Assembly: GCF_014200675.1 (NCBI RefSeq)
Contig: NZ_JACHCI010000022.1
Span: 32,199 to 96,198, forward strand
Length of the DNA stretch: 64,000 nt
DNA from: Janthinobacterium saanense
GTDB taxonomy: Bacteria; Pseudomonadota; Gammaproteobacteria; Burkholderiales; Burkholderiaceae_D
Direction of reading: 5' to 3'
Both the position numbers and the translations under genes were made by a program. Below the pieces are notes generated by a model. It was not told the DNA's origin. It was given only the letters and a program-made list of their open reading frames with translations, and did not search any database. Shown one piece after another: positions 19,153 through 26,791 of this stretch (positions are counted from its first letter, which is position 1; each line of letters begins with the position of its first letter).

Positions 19153-19535
19153 TGACATTGAGTATGGGCGCGCTGGGAACCGGGGCGGTTATTCTTGTCT
19201 TCGTGTTGTTAGCGAGTGCTGTACTGTTCAGGAATCTCTTCGGTAAAGAAGAGACAGTCTTGATCAAGGACGGCACGCCTGCTGGAACGGCGACTGTCTC
19301 TGCGATTGTGTGCAGCGACCTGATCGCTATTGAGCCCAAGCCGCTGCCCCTGCCCATGGCTGCGGATGGCAAGATGGCCATGCTCGGCCTGGGCGGTGAA
19401 AGACTGATCTTTTACACCAGCACCAAGGCTTGCCCATTCGGTATCGGCCTCTCTGACGCGGCGGCGATGGCGGCGATTGAACAGATCGAACAATTTTGCG
19501 GCAGGCCATTGCTGCGTCAGACCAAAGTCATTTAG
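19152..19535 (+). CDS. Hypothetical membrane-anchored protein, 127 residues
   Basis: One N-terminal membrane helix (ALGTGAVILVFVLLASAVLF, about residues 7-26) followed by a soluble domain of about 95 residues with two Cys residues in the second half (KACPFGIG and QFCGRPLL). The start at 19152 is set by overlap with the preceding small ORF; in-frame codons upstream lie over that ORF. No family recognised. It may be the continuation of the 41-residue ORF after a frameshift, since that ORF alone carries the ribosome binding site. The 77 bases after it hold only the LexA-controlled promoter of the next gene. Confidence 0.55.
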   Translation: MTLSMGALGTGAVILVFVLLASAVLFRNLFGKEETVLIKDGTPAGTATVSAIVCSDLIAIEPKPLPLPMAADGKMAMLGLGGERLIFYTSTKACPFGIGLSDAAAMAAIEQIEQFCGRPLLRQTKVI

Positions 19536-19612
19536 CGCTAGTCTTCCAGATGATGCGCATCAAGCAAAAGCTGAAGAACAGCGCTTGATCTTGCGTTTGT
19601 AACGGCATAGTA

Positions 19613-19632
19613 TACTGTATGTATATACAGTA
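19613..19632. promoter_or_regulatory. LexA (SOS) box upstream of the radical SAM gene
   Basis: TACTGTATGTATATACAGTA, a 20-bp palindrome with a single break, matches the gammaproteobacterial LexA consensus CTGT-N8-ACAG with an alternating AT centre. It overlaps a possible -10 (TATACT, 19611-19616) and ends 13 bases before the chosen start codon, so a bound repressor would block transcription. Confidence 0.85.
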
Positions 19633-19645
19633 AATGAGGCCGTTC

Positions 19646-20836
19646 ATGAAAGCATTCCTTCCAGAACACGATGACTACGATGCCGGGCAAGTCATGTTGC
19701 CGCCGCCATCGCTGAAGGCGCGCAAGGGGCGTGGCGCCGTCTCCAATCTGCAGGGGCGCTATGAAGTGCATGCGCGTGACGGTTTCGACGATGGCTGGGG
19801 TGTGCTGGATGGTGATGGGCAAGAGCCAGAGTCAGGAGCGGCGGCCTGGAAGACGCAAGTCACGGCCGAGCAGGCGCGCACCATTCTGACGCGCAATCAA
19901 TCCCCTGATTTGCCGTTCAGTGTTTCCTTGAATCCATACCGCGGATGTGAGCATGGCTGTATTTATTGCTTCGCCAGGCCGACGCATAGCTACCTGGGCC
20001 TGTCGCCGGGGCTCGATTTTGAAAGCAAGATTTTCGCCAAGGAAAACGCACCCGAGCTGCTGCGGCGCGAACTGGCCAAGCCCGGTTATGTGCCCGAACC
20101 GATTGCGCTGGGCGTCAATACCGATGCCTACCAGCCCTGCGAGCGAGAGTGGCGGCTGACGCGGCGGGTGCTGGAAGTGCTCGATGAATGCGCGCATCCG
20201 GTGGGCCTGATCACCAAGTCGTCTTTGATCGAACGCGATATCGACTTGCTGGCGCCGATGGCGACCAAGCGCCTGGCGGCCGTCGCCATCACCATGACGA
20301 CCCTGGACCCGGCGATTGCGCGTACCCTGGAACCGCGTGCGGCAGCTCCGGCGCGGCGGCTGCGCACCATCCGCAGCTTGACGGACGCGGGTATTCCCGT
20401 CGGCGTCAGCATTGCGCCCATCATCCCTTTCGTGACGGAACCGGAAATTGAAAAACTGCTGGAAGCGGTGCGTGATGCAGGCGCCATCCACGCCCATTAC
20501 GTGGTGCTACGCCTGCCCTGGGAAGTCAATCCACTCTTCCAGCAATGGCTGCAAACGCATTTTCCTGAGCGGGCGCAGCGGGTCATGAACAGGGTACGCG
20601 AGATGCGCGGCGGCAAGGATTACGACAGCAGCTTTGGCGCACGCATGCAAGGCGAGGGCATCTGGGCTGACTTGATACGCCAGCGCTTTGAAAAAGCCGT
20701 GCACCGGCTGGGGCTGCACGGCAAGGGTGGCCGTTTCAAGCAGCTCGACAGCACCCAGTTCCGGCGTCCGCTGGTAGTGCCACCGCCGGGTGTGCGTGCC
20801 CGAGGGGGCGGCGAAGGGCAGCTGAACTTGTTCTGA
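19646..20836 (+). CDS. PA0069-family radical SAM protein, SOS-controlled
   Basis: Radical SAM enzyme of 396 residues with the cluster motif CEHGCIYC (Cys101, Cys105, Cys108) inside NPYRGCEHGCIYCFARPTH, the signature of the PA0069/SplB-like family. SplB is spore photoproduct lyase, so a DNA-lesion role is plausible, but the substrate is unknown. ATG 19634 lies against the LexA box; GAGG at 19636-19639 is spaced six bases from ATG 19646, which was therefore chosen. The perfect SOS box implies DNA-damage induction. It converges on the MFS gene; an 11-bp hairpin lies between them. Confidence 0.9.
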   Translation: MKAFLPEHDDYDAGQVMLPPPSLKARKGRGAVSNLQGRYEVHARDGFDDGWGVLDGDGQEPESGAAAWKTQVTAEQARTILTRNQSPDLPFSVSLNPYRGCEHGCIYCFARPTHSYLGLSPGLDFESKIFAKENAPELLRRELAKPGYVPEPIALGVNTDAYQPCEREWRLTRRVLEVLDECAHPVGLITKSSLIERDIDLLAPMATKRLAAVAITMTTLDPAIARTLEPRAAAPARRLRTIRSLTDAGIPVGVSIAPIIPFVTEPEIEKLLEAVRDAGAIHAHYVVLRLPWEVNPLFQQWLQTHFPERAQRVMNRVREMRGGKDYDSSFGARMQGEGIWADLIRQRFEKAVHRLGLHGKGGRFKQLDSTQFRRPLVVPPPGVRARGGGEGQLNLF

Positions 20837-20862
20837 CTGCAGGCGCAGGTGTCATGCCAGAG

Positions 20863-20896
20863 CCGTCATACGCCTGACAGCTCTGGCGTATGACGG
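20863..20896. terminator. Perfect 11-bp hairpin between convergent genes
   Basis: CCGTCATACGC (20863-20873) pairs with GCGTATGACGG (20886-20896). A second, overlapping stem, CCAGAGC (20857-20863) with GCTCTGG (20880-20886), competes with it. There is no long T tract on either side, but the position between converging stops suggests a bidirectional transcription end. Confidence 0.5.
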
Positions 20897-20908
20897 TTGA
20901 TGGCTTGC

Positions 20909-22162
20909 TTAATGCACCAGCTCTGGTAACACTTCCGGGCTGCCATCGACTGCTCTTTTGAAGAAGAACAAGGTGACCAGTACTATCGTGATCGGCACCA
21001 GGGTCAGGTAAAACGCGAAATGGCCGCTGAAGTTGCCGAAGACATAGCCGGTGATCAGCGAGCCTGTAGTGCCGCCCAGGGCCGAGAAAATCACCAGCAA
21101 GCCGGTCATGGACGAGTGCTGGTTCTTGGGCAGGGAACTGAGCATGACTGAGTTGATGCCCGGGTAGATAGGCGCCATGAACAGGCCGATCAGGGGGAAC
21201 AAAAAGGTTGCCAGCGGCGCCGTGGCCCAAGTCACGTGCGGGTCGAGCACTACGTCGTGGGTCAGTGGCAGCGCCAGCAGCACCATGGCAGCCATGCCGA
21301 TGACGCAGCCGTTCATGACCGGATACCAATTTATCTTGCGCATCAGCACGCCGGCCGACAAACGTCCCAGCGCCAGGCAGGCGGCAAAAATACTGGTCAC
21401 TTCCACGCTCATCGCGGTGGGCAGCTTGAGGATTTCATTGTTGAAGGTTGGCAACCAGGTGCCCACGCTTTGTTCGATCAGCACGTAGAGGAAGGCGGTC
21501 AGCACGAACACGCACACCAGCGGCTTGAAGAACAGCTTGAGCATGGCGGCGAAGTCCTGGGCGATGCTGCGCCCGGCTGGCAATTGTGCGCCCCTTTCGT
21601 CAAACGGTGTGGCCAGCACCAGCAGGAAAGTCAGCGCGCACAAGGCTGCCAGCACCCAGTACACTTGCAGCCAGCTATGCGATTTCGGGTCGCCCGAATC
21701 GATGAAGTGGCCGAACAGCCAATAGGCGCTGAGCACGCCGATCATGAAAAAGCCTTCCAGCGTATTCATGGTGCTGGCGTGCTGGCGGCGGTCGTTGCTG
21801 ATCAGGCCCACGGTCGAATACACCGACACCTTGACCAGCGCGAACGCCACGCCGGTGCATAAAAACAGCATCTTGGTGGTCAGGAAGGAAGGCAGCAGCG
21901 GCATCGCGACGCAGGCGCCAGTGACGATGGCCAGCCCGGCCAGTATGGCTTTTTTATAGCCGATGCGCGGCAGGAAGGAGGCCAGCACGAAAGACACGAT
22001 GGCGATCGGCAAATCCTTGAACCCTTCCAGCACGCTGGCGCTGGCCTTGCTGACACCATAGTTGCCGATCACTTGCAAAATCACCGTCCCGACACTGTTG
22101 AGCAGGATGGCGAAGACGAAGTAGATCAGCAGCAGGATGCAGAATATGCGTTTGTTTTTCAC
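20909..22162 (-). CDS. MFS permease of the disaccharide phosphorolysis operon
   Basis: Twelve-helix major facilitator protein of 417 residues; the hydrophobic segments start at residue 5 and the central loop lies near residues 190-210 (DERGAQLPAGRSIAQ). The start is GTG with GGAGA seven bases upstream. It is the last gene after the LacI regulator, GH65 phosphorylase and beta-phosphoglucomutase on the same strand, so uptake of a glucose disaccharide such as maltose, trehalose or kojibiose is the likely task. The exact sugar cannot be told from the sequence. Some features (SLPKNQHSSMTGLLVIFSALGG) recall FucP-type sugar:proton symporters. Confidence 0.85.
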   Translation of the reverse strand: MKNKRIFCILLLIYFVFAILLNSVGTVILQVIGNYGVSKASASVLEGFKDLPIAIVSFVLASFLPRIGYKKAILAGLAIVTGACVAMPLLPSFLTTKMLFLCTGVAFALVKVSVYSTVGLISNDRRQHASTMNTLEGFFMIGVLSAYWLFGHFIDSGDPKSHSWLQVYWVLAALCALTFLLVLATPFDERGAQLPAGRSIAQDFAAMLKLFFKPLVCVFVLTAFLYVLIEQSVGTWLPTFNNEILKLPTAMSVEVTSIFAACLALGRLSAGVLMRKINWYPVMNGCVIGMAAMVLLALPLTHDVVLDPHVTWATAPLATFLFPLIGLFMAPIYPGINSVMLSSLPKNQHSSMTGLLVIFSALGGTTGSLITGYVFGNFSGHFAFYLTLVPITIVLVTLFFFKRAVDGSPEVLPELVH

Positions 22163-22240
22163 GGTGTCTCCGTAGGATAATCATTTTGGTTTTTTTTATT
22201 GTTTTATTGTTGGTTTTATTTGGCGCGGCTCGCTTGCGTG

Positions 22241-22891
22241 CTACTGGTAGCGCTGCAGGTCGAACTGGTCTAGCCCCGGGATCACCAGGTCGGCCTGGGT
22301 CAGCACTGCCGGCAGGCCGATGCCGAGCGCGTACATGCCGGCCGCCTTGATGGCCGCCACACCGGCTACCGCGTCTTCTACGCCGAGGCAGTCGGCTGGC
22401 GACACGCCCAGCTCGGATGCAGCTTTCAGGAAAATCTCGGGGTCCGGTTTGCCCTTGGCGATGCGCGCTGCATCGACTACGTAATCGAAGGCGCCTGTGA
22501 TGCCGAGCCGCTCGAGTACCGTGAAGGCATTCTTGCTGACCGAGGCCAGGCCGATTTTCAGGCCGGCCGCGCGCACCGTCGCCAGCGCCTGTGCGGCACC
22601 CGGCAGCAGGTTGTCGGCCGACATGGTTTCGATCAGTTGCTGATAATGCAGATTCTTTTCATCGGCCAGCGCCAGTTTTTCGGCCGCCGTGTATTGCTTG
22701 GCTGACGAGGCCAGGATCAGGTCCAGCGAGCCCATGCGGTCTATGCCCTTCAGGTGCTCGTTGAAGGCGGCGTCGAATGGCACGCCCTGGCTGTCGGCCA
22801 GCCGCTTCCAGGCCAGGAAATGGTAATGGGCGGTGTCGGTGATAACGCCGTCGAGGTCGAAAATGACGGCTTTGAATCGGGTATTGGACAT
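22241..22891 (-). CDS. pgmB: Beta-phosphoglucomutase
   Basis: HAD-superfamily enzyme that converts beta-glucose 1-phosphate to glucose 6-phosphate. The 216-residue protein has the nucleophile motif FDLDGVITDTA at residues 11-21, the cap-domain residues FLAWKRLA, and the later motifs GLASVSKN (Thr/Ser motif) and GVEDAVAGVAAIKAAG. Length and motifs fit pgmB. AAGGAAA precedes the ATG. It lies 15 bases after the GH65 gene, whose product releases beta-glucose 1-phosphate. Confidence 0.93.
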   Translation of the reverse strand: MSNTRFKAVIFDLDGVITDTAHYHFLAWKRLADSQGVPFDAAFNEHLKGIDRMGSLDLILASSAKQYTAAEKLALADEKNLHYQQLIETMSADNLLPGAAQALATVRAAGLKIGLASVSKNAFTVLERLGITGAFDYVVDAARIAKGKPDPEIFLKAASELGVSPADCLGVEDAVAGVAAIKAAGMYALGIGLPAVLTQADLVIPGLDQFDLQRYQ

Positions 22892-22906
22892 GGTGTTTTC
22901 CTTGGT

Positions 22907-25273
22907 TTAAGCGCGCGATAACAGCGGCGCAGACAATGTCAATGCAAGTTCTTCGCCACGGTGCGACAGGCGCAGTGTTTCGCCTTGCAGCAAACGGTAT
23001 TCGGTGCGGCCCGGTTCGACCCGTACTTCCAGCAATGCGCCCTGGAAATGAATTTTGAAGCTGTAGTGTTGCCACTGGGCCGGCAGGGTAGGGGCGAAGC
23101 GCAGCGCGCCTTTGACTACACGCATGCCGGCGAAACCGTAGGCCACGCCCATCCAGGTACCGGCCATGGCGGCCGTGTGCACGCCGTAGTGGGTGTTGCC
23201 ATGGGTGTTGTCCAGGTCCAGGCGCGCGGTTTCCATGAAGAAATCGTAAGCTTGCTCGTGGTAGCCGATCTCGGACGCGATGATGCTGTAGATGCACGAT
23301 GACAGCGAGGAATCGTGCGTCGTCAGGGGTTCGTAGTAATCGAAGTCGCGTTTCTTGTCTTCTTTTGAGAACTCATCGCTGAGGAGCAGCAGGGCCAGCA
23401 CCACGTCGGCCTGTTTGCACACTTGGTGGCGGTAGATCACCATTGGGTGATAGTTCAGCAGCAGCGGGTATTTTTCTTGCGGCGTGTTGGCGAAATCCCA
23501 TACTTTCTTGGACAGGAAACTGTCATCCTGGGCGTGGATTTGCAGCGCTGCATCGTATGGCAGGTTCATCAATTGTGCGGCGCGGCGCCACGCTGCCGGT
23601 TCCGCATGGTCCAGCGCCATCAGCGCGGCGATGCGGGCGAATTGTTCCGGTTGCGTCGCGGCAATGCGCTCGGCCACGTCGGCGGCGAAGTTCAGGTGCA
23701 AACGCGCCATGGCATTGGTGTAATAGTTGTTGTTGACCAAGGCCGTGTATTCGTCCGGTCCCGTCACCTGGTTGATGCAGAAGCGTCCTTCGCGGTCGTA
23801 GCTGCCGATGCCCAGCCAGATGCGGGCTGTTTCCATCAGGATTTCAGCGCCGAAGCGGACCAGGTAATCCTCGTCGCCAGTCGCTTCAAAGTACAGCTTG
23901 ATCGAATAGGCGATGTCGGCGTTGATATGGTATTGCGCGGTGCCGGCCGGGAAGTAGGCCGAGCATTCCTCGCCCGCAATCGTGCGCCATGGATACAGCG
24001 CCCCGCGCTCGTGCGACATCTGGCGCGCACGTTGACGCGCTTGCTCCAGGCCGGCGTAACGGTATTCCAGCAGTTTTTTGGCGATTTCAGGCTTGCTGTA
24101 CAGGAAGAACGGGAAGATATAAATTTCCGTATCCCAGAAATAATGGCCTTCGTAACCTTCGCCGGTGACGCCCTTGGCCGAAATATTGGTCTTGCCGTCG
24201 CGTCCGACCGATTGCAGCAAATGGAACTGGTTGAAATGGATACCTTGTTGCAGGGCGTCGTCGCCCGCGATTTCCACATCGGCTTGTTGCCAGAAATTGG
24301 CCAGGTATTGTTCCTGTTCCAGCAACAGCTCGGCAAAACCGGTTGCTTGCGCCTGGGCCAGCACGTCGCGGCTGCGCTGCATCAGCTCGGCGGCAGGATA
24401 GTCGCGCGACGAGAAATAGCTGCCGAACTTGCTCAGGCGGATGGCCTGGCCTTCGGTGGCTTGCACTTCGTAGGATTGTTCCAGGCGCTGGCCGTTTTTC
24501 AGCAGGCGCAGCGTATGCGTACCCGAATAGTCCAGCTTGCTTGCGGTGGCGCTGACCAGCGCAAAGCCGCTGTTGGTGGTGTGGTGCAGCAGCGCTGAAA
24601 AATCGTCTTGCTGTTCGCTGTCGACCAGTTGCAGCGCCGGACCGGAAACGGCCGAGCCGATGCGGGGATCGTCGCCCGCTTCGATATTCTTGACGGCGCC
24701 GTCCAGGCTGGCGACGAGGCGCACCTTGCCGGAGAAGTTGAGTGGCGTCACCGTGTATTCGATGGCGTACAAATGCTTGTGTTCGAAGCACACCACGCGG
24801 CGGCTGGCGATGGAGACGCGCTGGCCCTTGCTCGAGGTCCACAGCACCTTGCGCTGCAGCACGCCGGTGCGGAAGTCCAGGCTGCGTTCGTATTGTTCAA
24901 CGGTGCCGTGCAGCAAGTCGAAACGCTCGTCGTCTACCCACAGGCTGATGCCTTTGCCATTGGGTACATTGAGCATGAACTGGTTGGTCTTGGCCAGGCC
25001 GTAAGCTGCTTCCGGGTAATGGATGGTTTCGGATTCGTAGAAGCCGTTCAGGTAGCTGCCGTCGAGTGTGGTGTTGGCCGGTCCGCTGTAACCATCTTCA
25101 TAGCTGCCGCGCAAGCCGATATAGCCATTACCCAGCGCAAACAGGGTTTCGTCGAGAAAATGCGATTGGGTATCAAACGATGTTTCACGGATGCTCCAGG
25201 CATCGAGCGGGTAGGTGTGTTGCAGTTTGGCAGACGAGACCACGGTGTATTCCTTTTGCGTTCGGTTGAACAT
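22907..25273 (-). CDS. Glycoside hydrolase family 65 disaccharide phosphorylase
   Basis: Inverting phosphorylase that splits an alpha-glucobiose with phosphate to glucose plus beta-glucose 1-phosphate. The 788-residue protein has the N-terminal beta-sandwich, the (alpha/alpha)6 catalytic barrel with the general acid in TGPDEYTALVNNNYYTN (Glu508), the phosphate-binding segment TTHDSSLSSCIYS, and a C-terminal beta domain. The motif around Glu508 does not settle maltose, kojibiose, nigerose or trehalose specificity. ATG 25273 has no ribosome binding site, whereas GTG 25243 follows AAAGGAA; the true N-terminus may be ten residues shorter. Between lacI and pgmB in one operon. Confidence 0.93.
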   Translation of the reverse strand: MFNRTQKEYTVVSSAKLQHTYPLDAWSIRETSFDTQSHFLDETLFALGNGYIGLRGSYEDGYSGPANTTLDGSYLNGFYESETIHYPEAAYGLAKTNQFMLNVPNGKGISLWVDDERFDLLHGTVEQYERSLDFRTGVLQRKVLWTSSKGQRVSIASRRVVCFEHKHLYAIEYTVTPLNFSGKVRLVASLDGAVKNIEAGDDPRIGSAVSGPALQLVDSEQQDDFSALLHHTTNSGFALVSATASKLDYSGTHTLRLLKNGQRLEQSYEVQATEGQAIRLSKFGSYFSSRDYPAAELMQRSRDVLAQAQATGFAELLLEQEQYLANFWQQADVEIAGDDALQQGIHFNQFHLLQSVGRDGKTNISAKGVTGEGYEGHYFWDTEIYIFPFFLYSKPEIAKKLLEYRYAGLEQARQRARQMSHERGALYPWRTIAGEECSAYFPAGTAQYHINADIAYSIKLYFEATGDEDYLVRFGAEILMETARIWLGIGSYDREGRFCINQVTGPDEYTALVNNNYYTNAMARLHLNFAADVAERIAATQPEQFARIAALMALDHAEPAAWRRAAQLMNLPYDAALQIHAQDDSFLSKKVWDFANTPQEKYPLLLNYHPMVIYRHQVCKQADVVLALLLLSDEFSKEDKKRDFDYYEPLTTHDSSLSSCIYSIIASEIGYHEQAYDFFMETARLDLDNTHGNTHYGVHTAAMAGTWMGVAYGFAGMRVVKGALRFAPTLPAQWQHYSFKIHFQGALLEVRVEPGRTEYRLLQGETLRLSHRGEELALTLSAPLLSRA

Positions 25274-25324
25274 GAAAACAGCTAGTGTTTGTAATTAAAA
25301 GATGGGCAGCAGGGACGATGGGGC

Positions 25325-26311
25325 TCAGGTCTGGCGCACCATCAAGGTCGTAGGCAACATTTCTGAAGTGACTTTTTCGCCCTCGATCAGGCCCAGCATC
25401 TTGCGGGCCAGCAGTACGCCACCGTCGTGCAGATACTGGTGCACGCTGCTCAGTGGCGGCATGAAGCTGGCGGCGCTGGGCGTGTTGTCGTAGCCGATCA
25501 CGGAAATGTCTTCCGGCACCCGCAAGCCTGTTTCGCTCAAAGCGCGGATGGCGCCCATGGCCAGCAGATCGCTGACGGCAAACAGGCCGTCGTAGATGGC
25601 GCCGTTTTTATTGAGCAGCGCCATCACGCTGTCGAAGCCCGCTTCGAAGGTGAACGCTTTCGGGCGCACGATATGCACTTTTGCCTGGCCGTGGGCCGCA
25701 TCGATGAAGCCGGCGCAGCGCTCGCGCATCTCGGCGTGATCGACGTCGCCCAGGAAAATGACTTGCTTGCGGCCTTGTTCCAGCAAGCGCCCGGCAGCGC
25801 TGGCGCCGCCATTGCGGTTGTCGCTGCCGACCACGATGTAGTTGGCGCCAGGCTCTTGCGCGCCCCAGACCACCAGCGGCAAGCCGGCCTTTTGCAGGAA
25901 ATGCACGGCTTCGTTGTGCGAGCCCTGGCCCAGCAGTATCAAGCCGTCTGCGCCTTGTACTGGGGCCGTGTTCATCAATTGCTTCGAGGTCAGCACCACG
26001 CTGTAGCCGGCCGCCGTCAATTCCTGGGTGATGCCACCCAATAACTCCAGCGGGTAGGGGCCCGACATGGGGCGGTTCTTGTCTGGCGCCATCTCGACCA
26101 CCACGGCCACCGAATAACTGCGGCGCATGCGCAGATTGCGCGCGCTCACATTCAGCAAGTAGCCTTGTTCCTGGGCGATCTGGCGGATCTTGGCGCGCTT
26201 TTCCGGCGTGACCAAAGGACTGTCGCGCAGTGCCCGCGAAACGGTAATCTTGGACACGCCGGCCAGCAGGGCCAGGTCTTCCATGGTCAGGCTGGATTCG
26301 CTTTTACGCAT
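25325..26311 (-). CDS. LacI-family repressor of the disaccharide operon
   Basis: The 328-residue protein has an N-terminal helix-turn-helix (MEDLALLAGVSKITVSRALRD, residues about 10-30), the hinge helix (LNVSARNLRMRRS) and a periplasmic-binding-protein-like sugar domain. AGGAG precedes the ATG. It is the first gene of the minus-strand operon with GH65, pgmB and the MFS permease. Three copies of a palindromic operator lie 80-215 bases upstream, which suggests that it controls its own operon. The inducer should be the disaccharide or a product. Confidence 0.93.
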   Translation of the reverse strand: MRKSESSLTMEDLALLAGVSKITVSRALRDSPLVTPEKRAKIRQIAQEQGYLLNVSARNLRMRRSYSVAVVVEMAPDKNRPMSGPYPLELLGGITQELTAAGYSVVLTSKQLMNTAPVQGADGLILLGQGSHNEAVHFLQKAGLPLVVWGAQEPGANYIVVGSDNRNGGASAAGRLLEQGRKQVIFLGDVDHAEMRERCAGFIDAAHGQAKVHIVRPKAFTFEAGFDSVMALLNKNGAIYDGLFAVSDLLAMGAIRALSETGLRVPEDISVIGYDNTPSAASFMPPLSSVHQYLHDGGVLLARKMLGLIEGEKVTSEMLPTTLMVRQT

Positions 26312-26395
26312 GGGATGCTCCTGGCTGCGGGCAGGGGGCTGCCTGCAGTAGGCGCACAGACAGGCAAGATAGGGTATGCAAGTAGTGTCTCATAT

Positions 26396-26413
26396 AATGA
26401 TATCGATATCATT
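26396..26413. promoter_or_regulatory. LacI-family operator, copy 1 (perfect palindrome)
   Basis: AATGATATCGATATCATT is a perfect 18-bp palindrome with the central CG typical of LacI-family operators. It lies 85 bases upstream of the lacI start. Confidence 0.8.
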
Positions 26414-26484
26414 TTTTGTTGAAAGCGTGCTTCAGATAGCGCGATTGAGTTCATTATGACAGGTTTCCAGATTTTGTCCTGTGA

Positions 26485-26502
26485 AATGACATCGATACCA
26501 TT
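26485..26502. promoter_or_regulatory. LacI-family operator, copy 2
   Basis: AATGACATCGATACCATT differs from copy 1 at two positions (C for T at position 6, C for T at position 14). Its centre is 89 bp from that of copy 1. Confidence 0.7.
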
Positions 26503-26507
26503 CGTTT

Positions 26508-26525
26508 TTTGATATCGATGTCATT
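26508..26525. promoter_or_regulatory. LacI-family operator, copy 3
   Basis: TTTGATATCGATGTCATT keeps the central GATATCGAT-type core of copy 1. Its centre is 23 bp from that of copy 2, about two helical turns, which would suit neighbouring dimers. Confidence 0.7.
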
Positions 26526-26791
26526 TGACTTGTCATGTATGTCTGTCGATGATGAATAGGAAGACGGTGTCATGCCAGGAAGGCGATCCGGTCGGATAGG
26601 GGCGGCTCATTACTATCAGCAATGACTACGAACACAATAGTTTCGATGACTGCTGTATAATACTTTTCCATAGAGCCTATCCCATTCGCGTGCTGTTCGC
26701 ATCGCAGGCTTACGTAGCGCGCTGATTGAATCGCGTCACAACGACATCGCAACCCCGCAGCCCCAGATCATCAGCGCACCGCACTCAGCCC

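Larger units (their letters stand above)
26312..26791. other. 480-bp intergenic region with three LacI-type operators
   Basis: This gap separates the leftward lacI operon from the rightward kinase-GGDEF gene. It holds three related palindromes (listed separately) and a TATAAT on the plus strand at 26656-26661 that may serve the kinase-GGDEF gene; no good -35 matches it. The in-frame TTG at 26726 would add 22 Ser/Arg/Thr-rich residues to that gene. No further gene was seen. Confidence 0.6.

Noticed and set aside
26570..26752. 60-residue minus-strand open frame in the operator region
   Set aside because: No ribosome binding site or recognisable motif; it overlaps the plausible promoter of the kinase-GGDEF gene.
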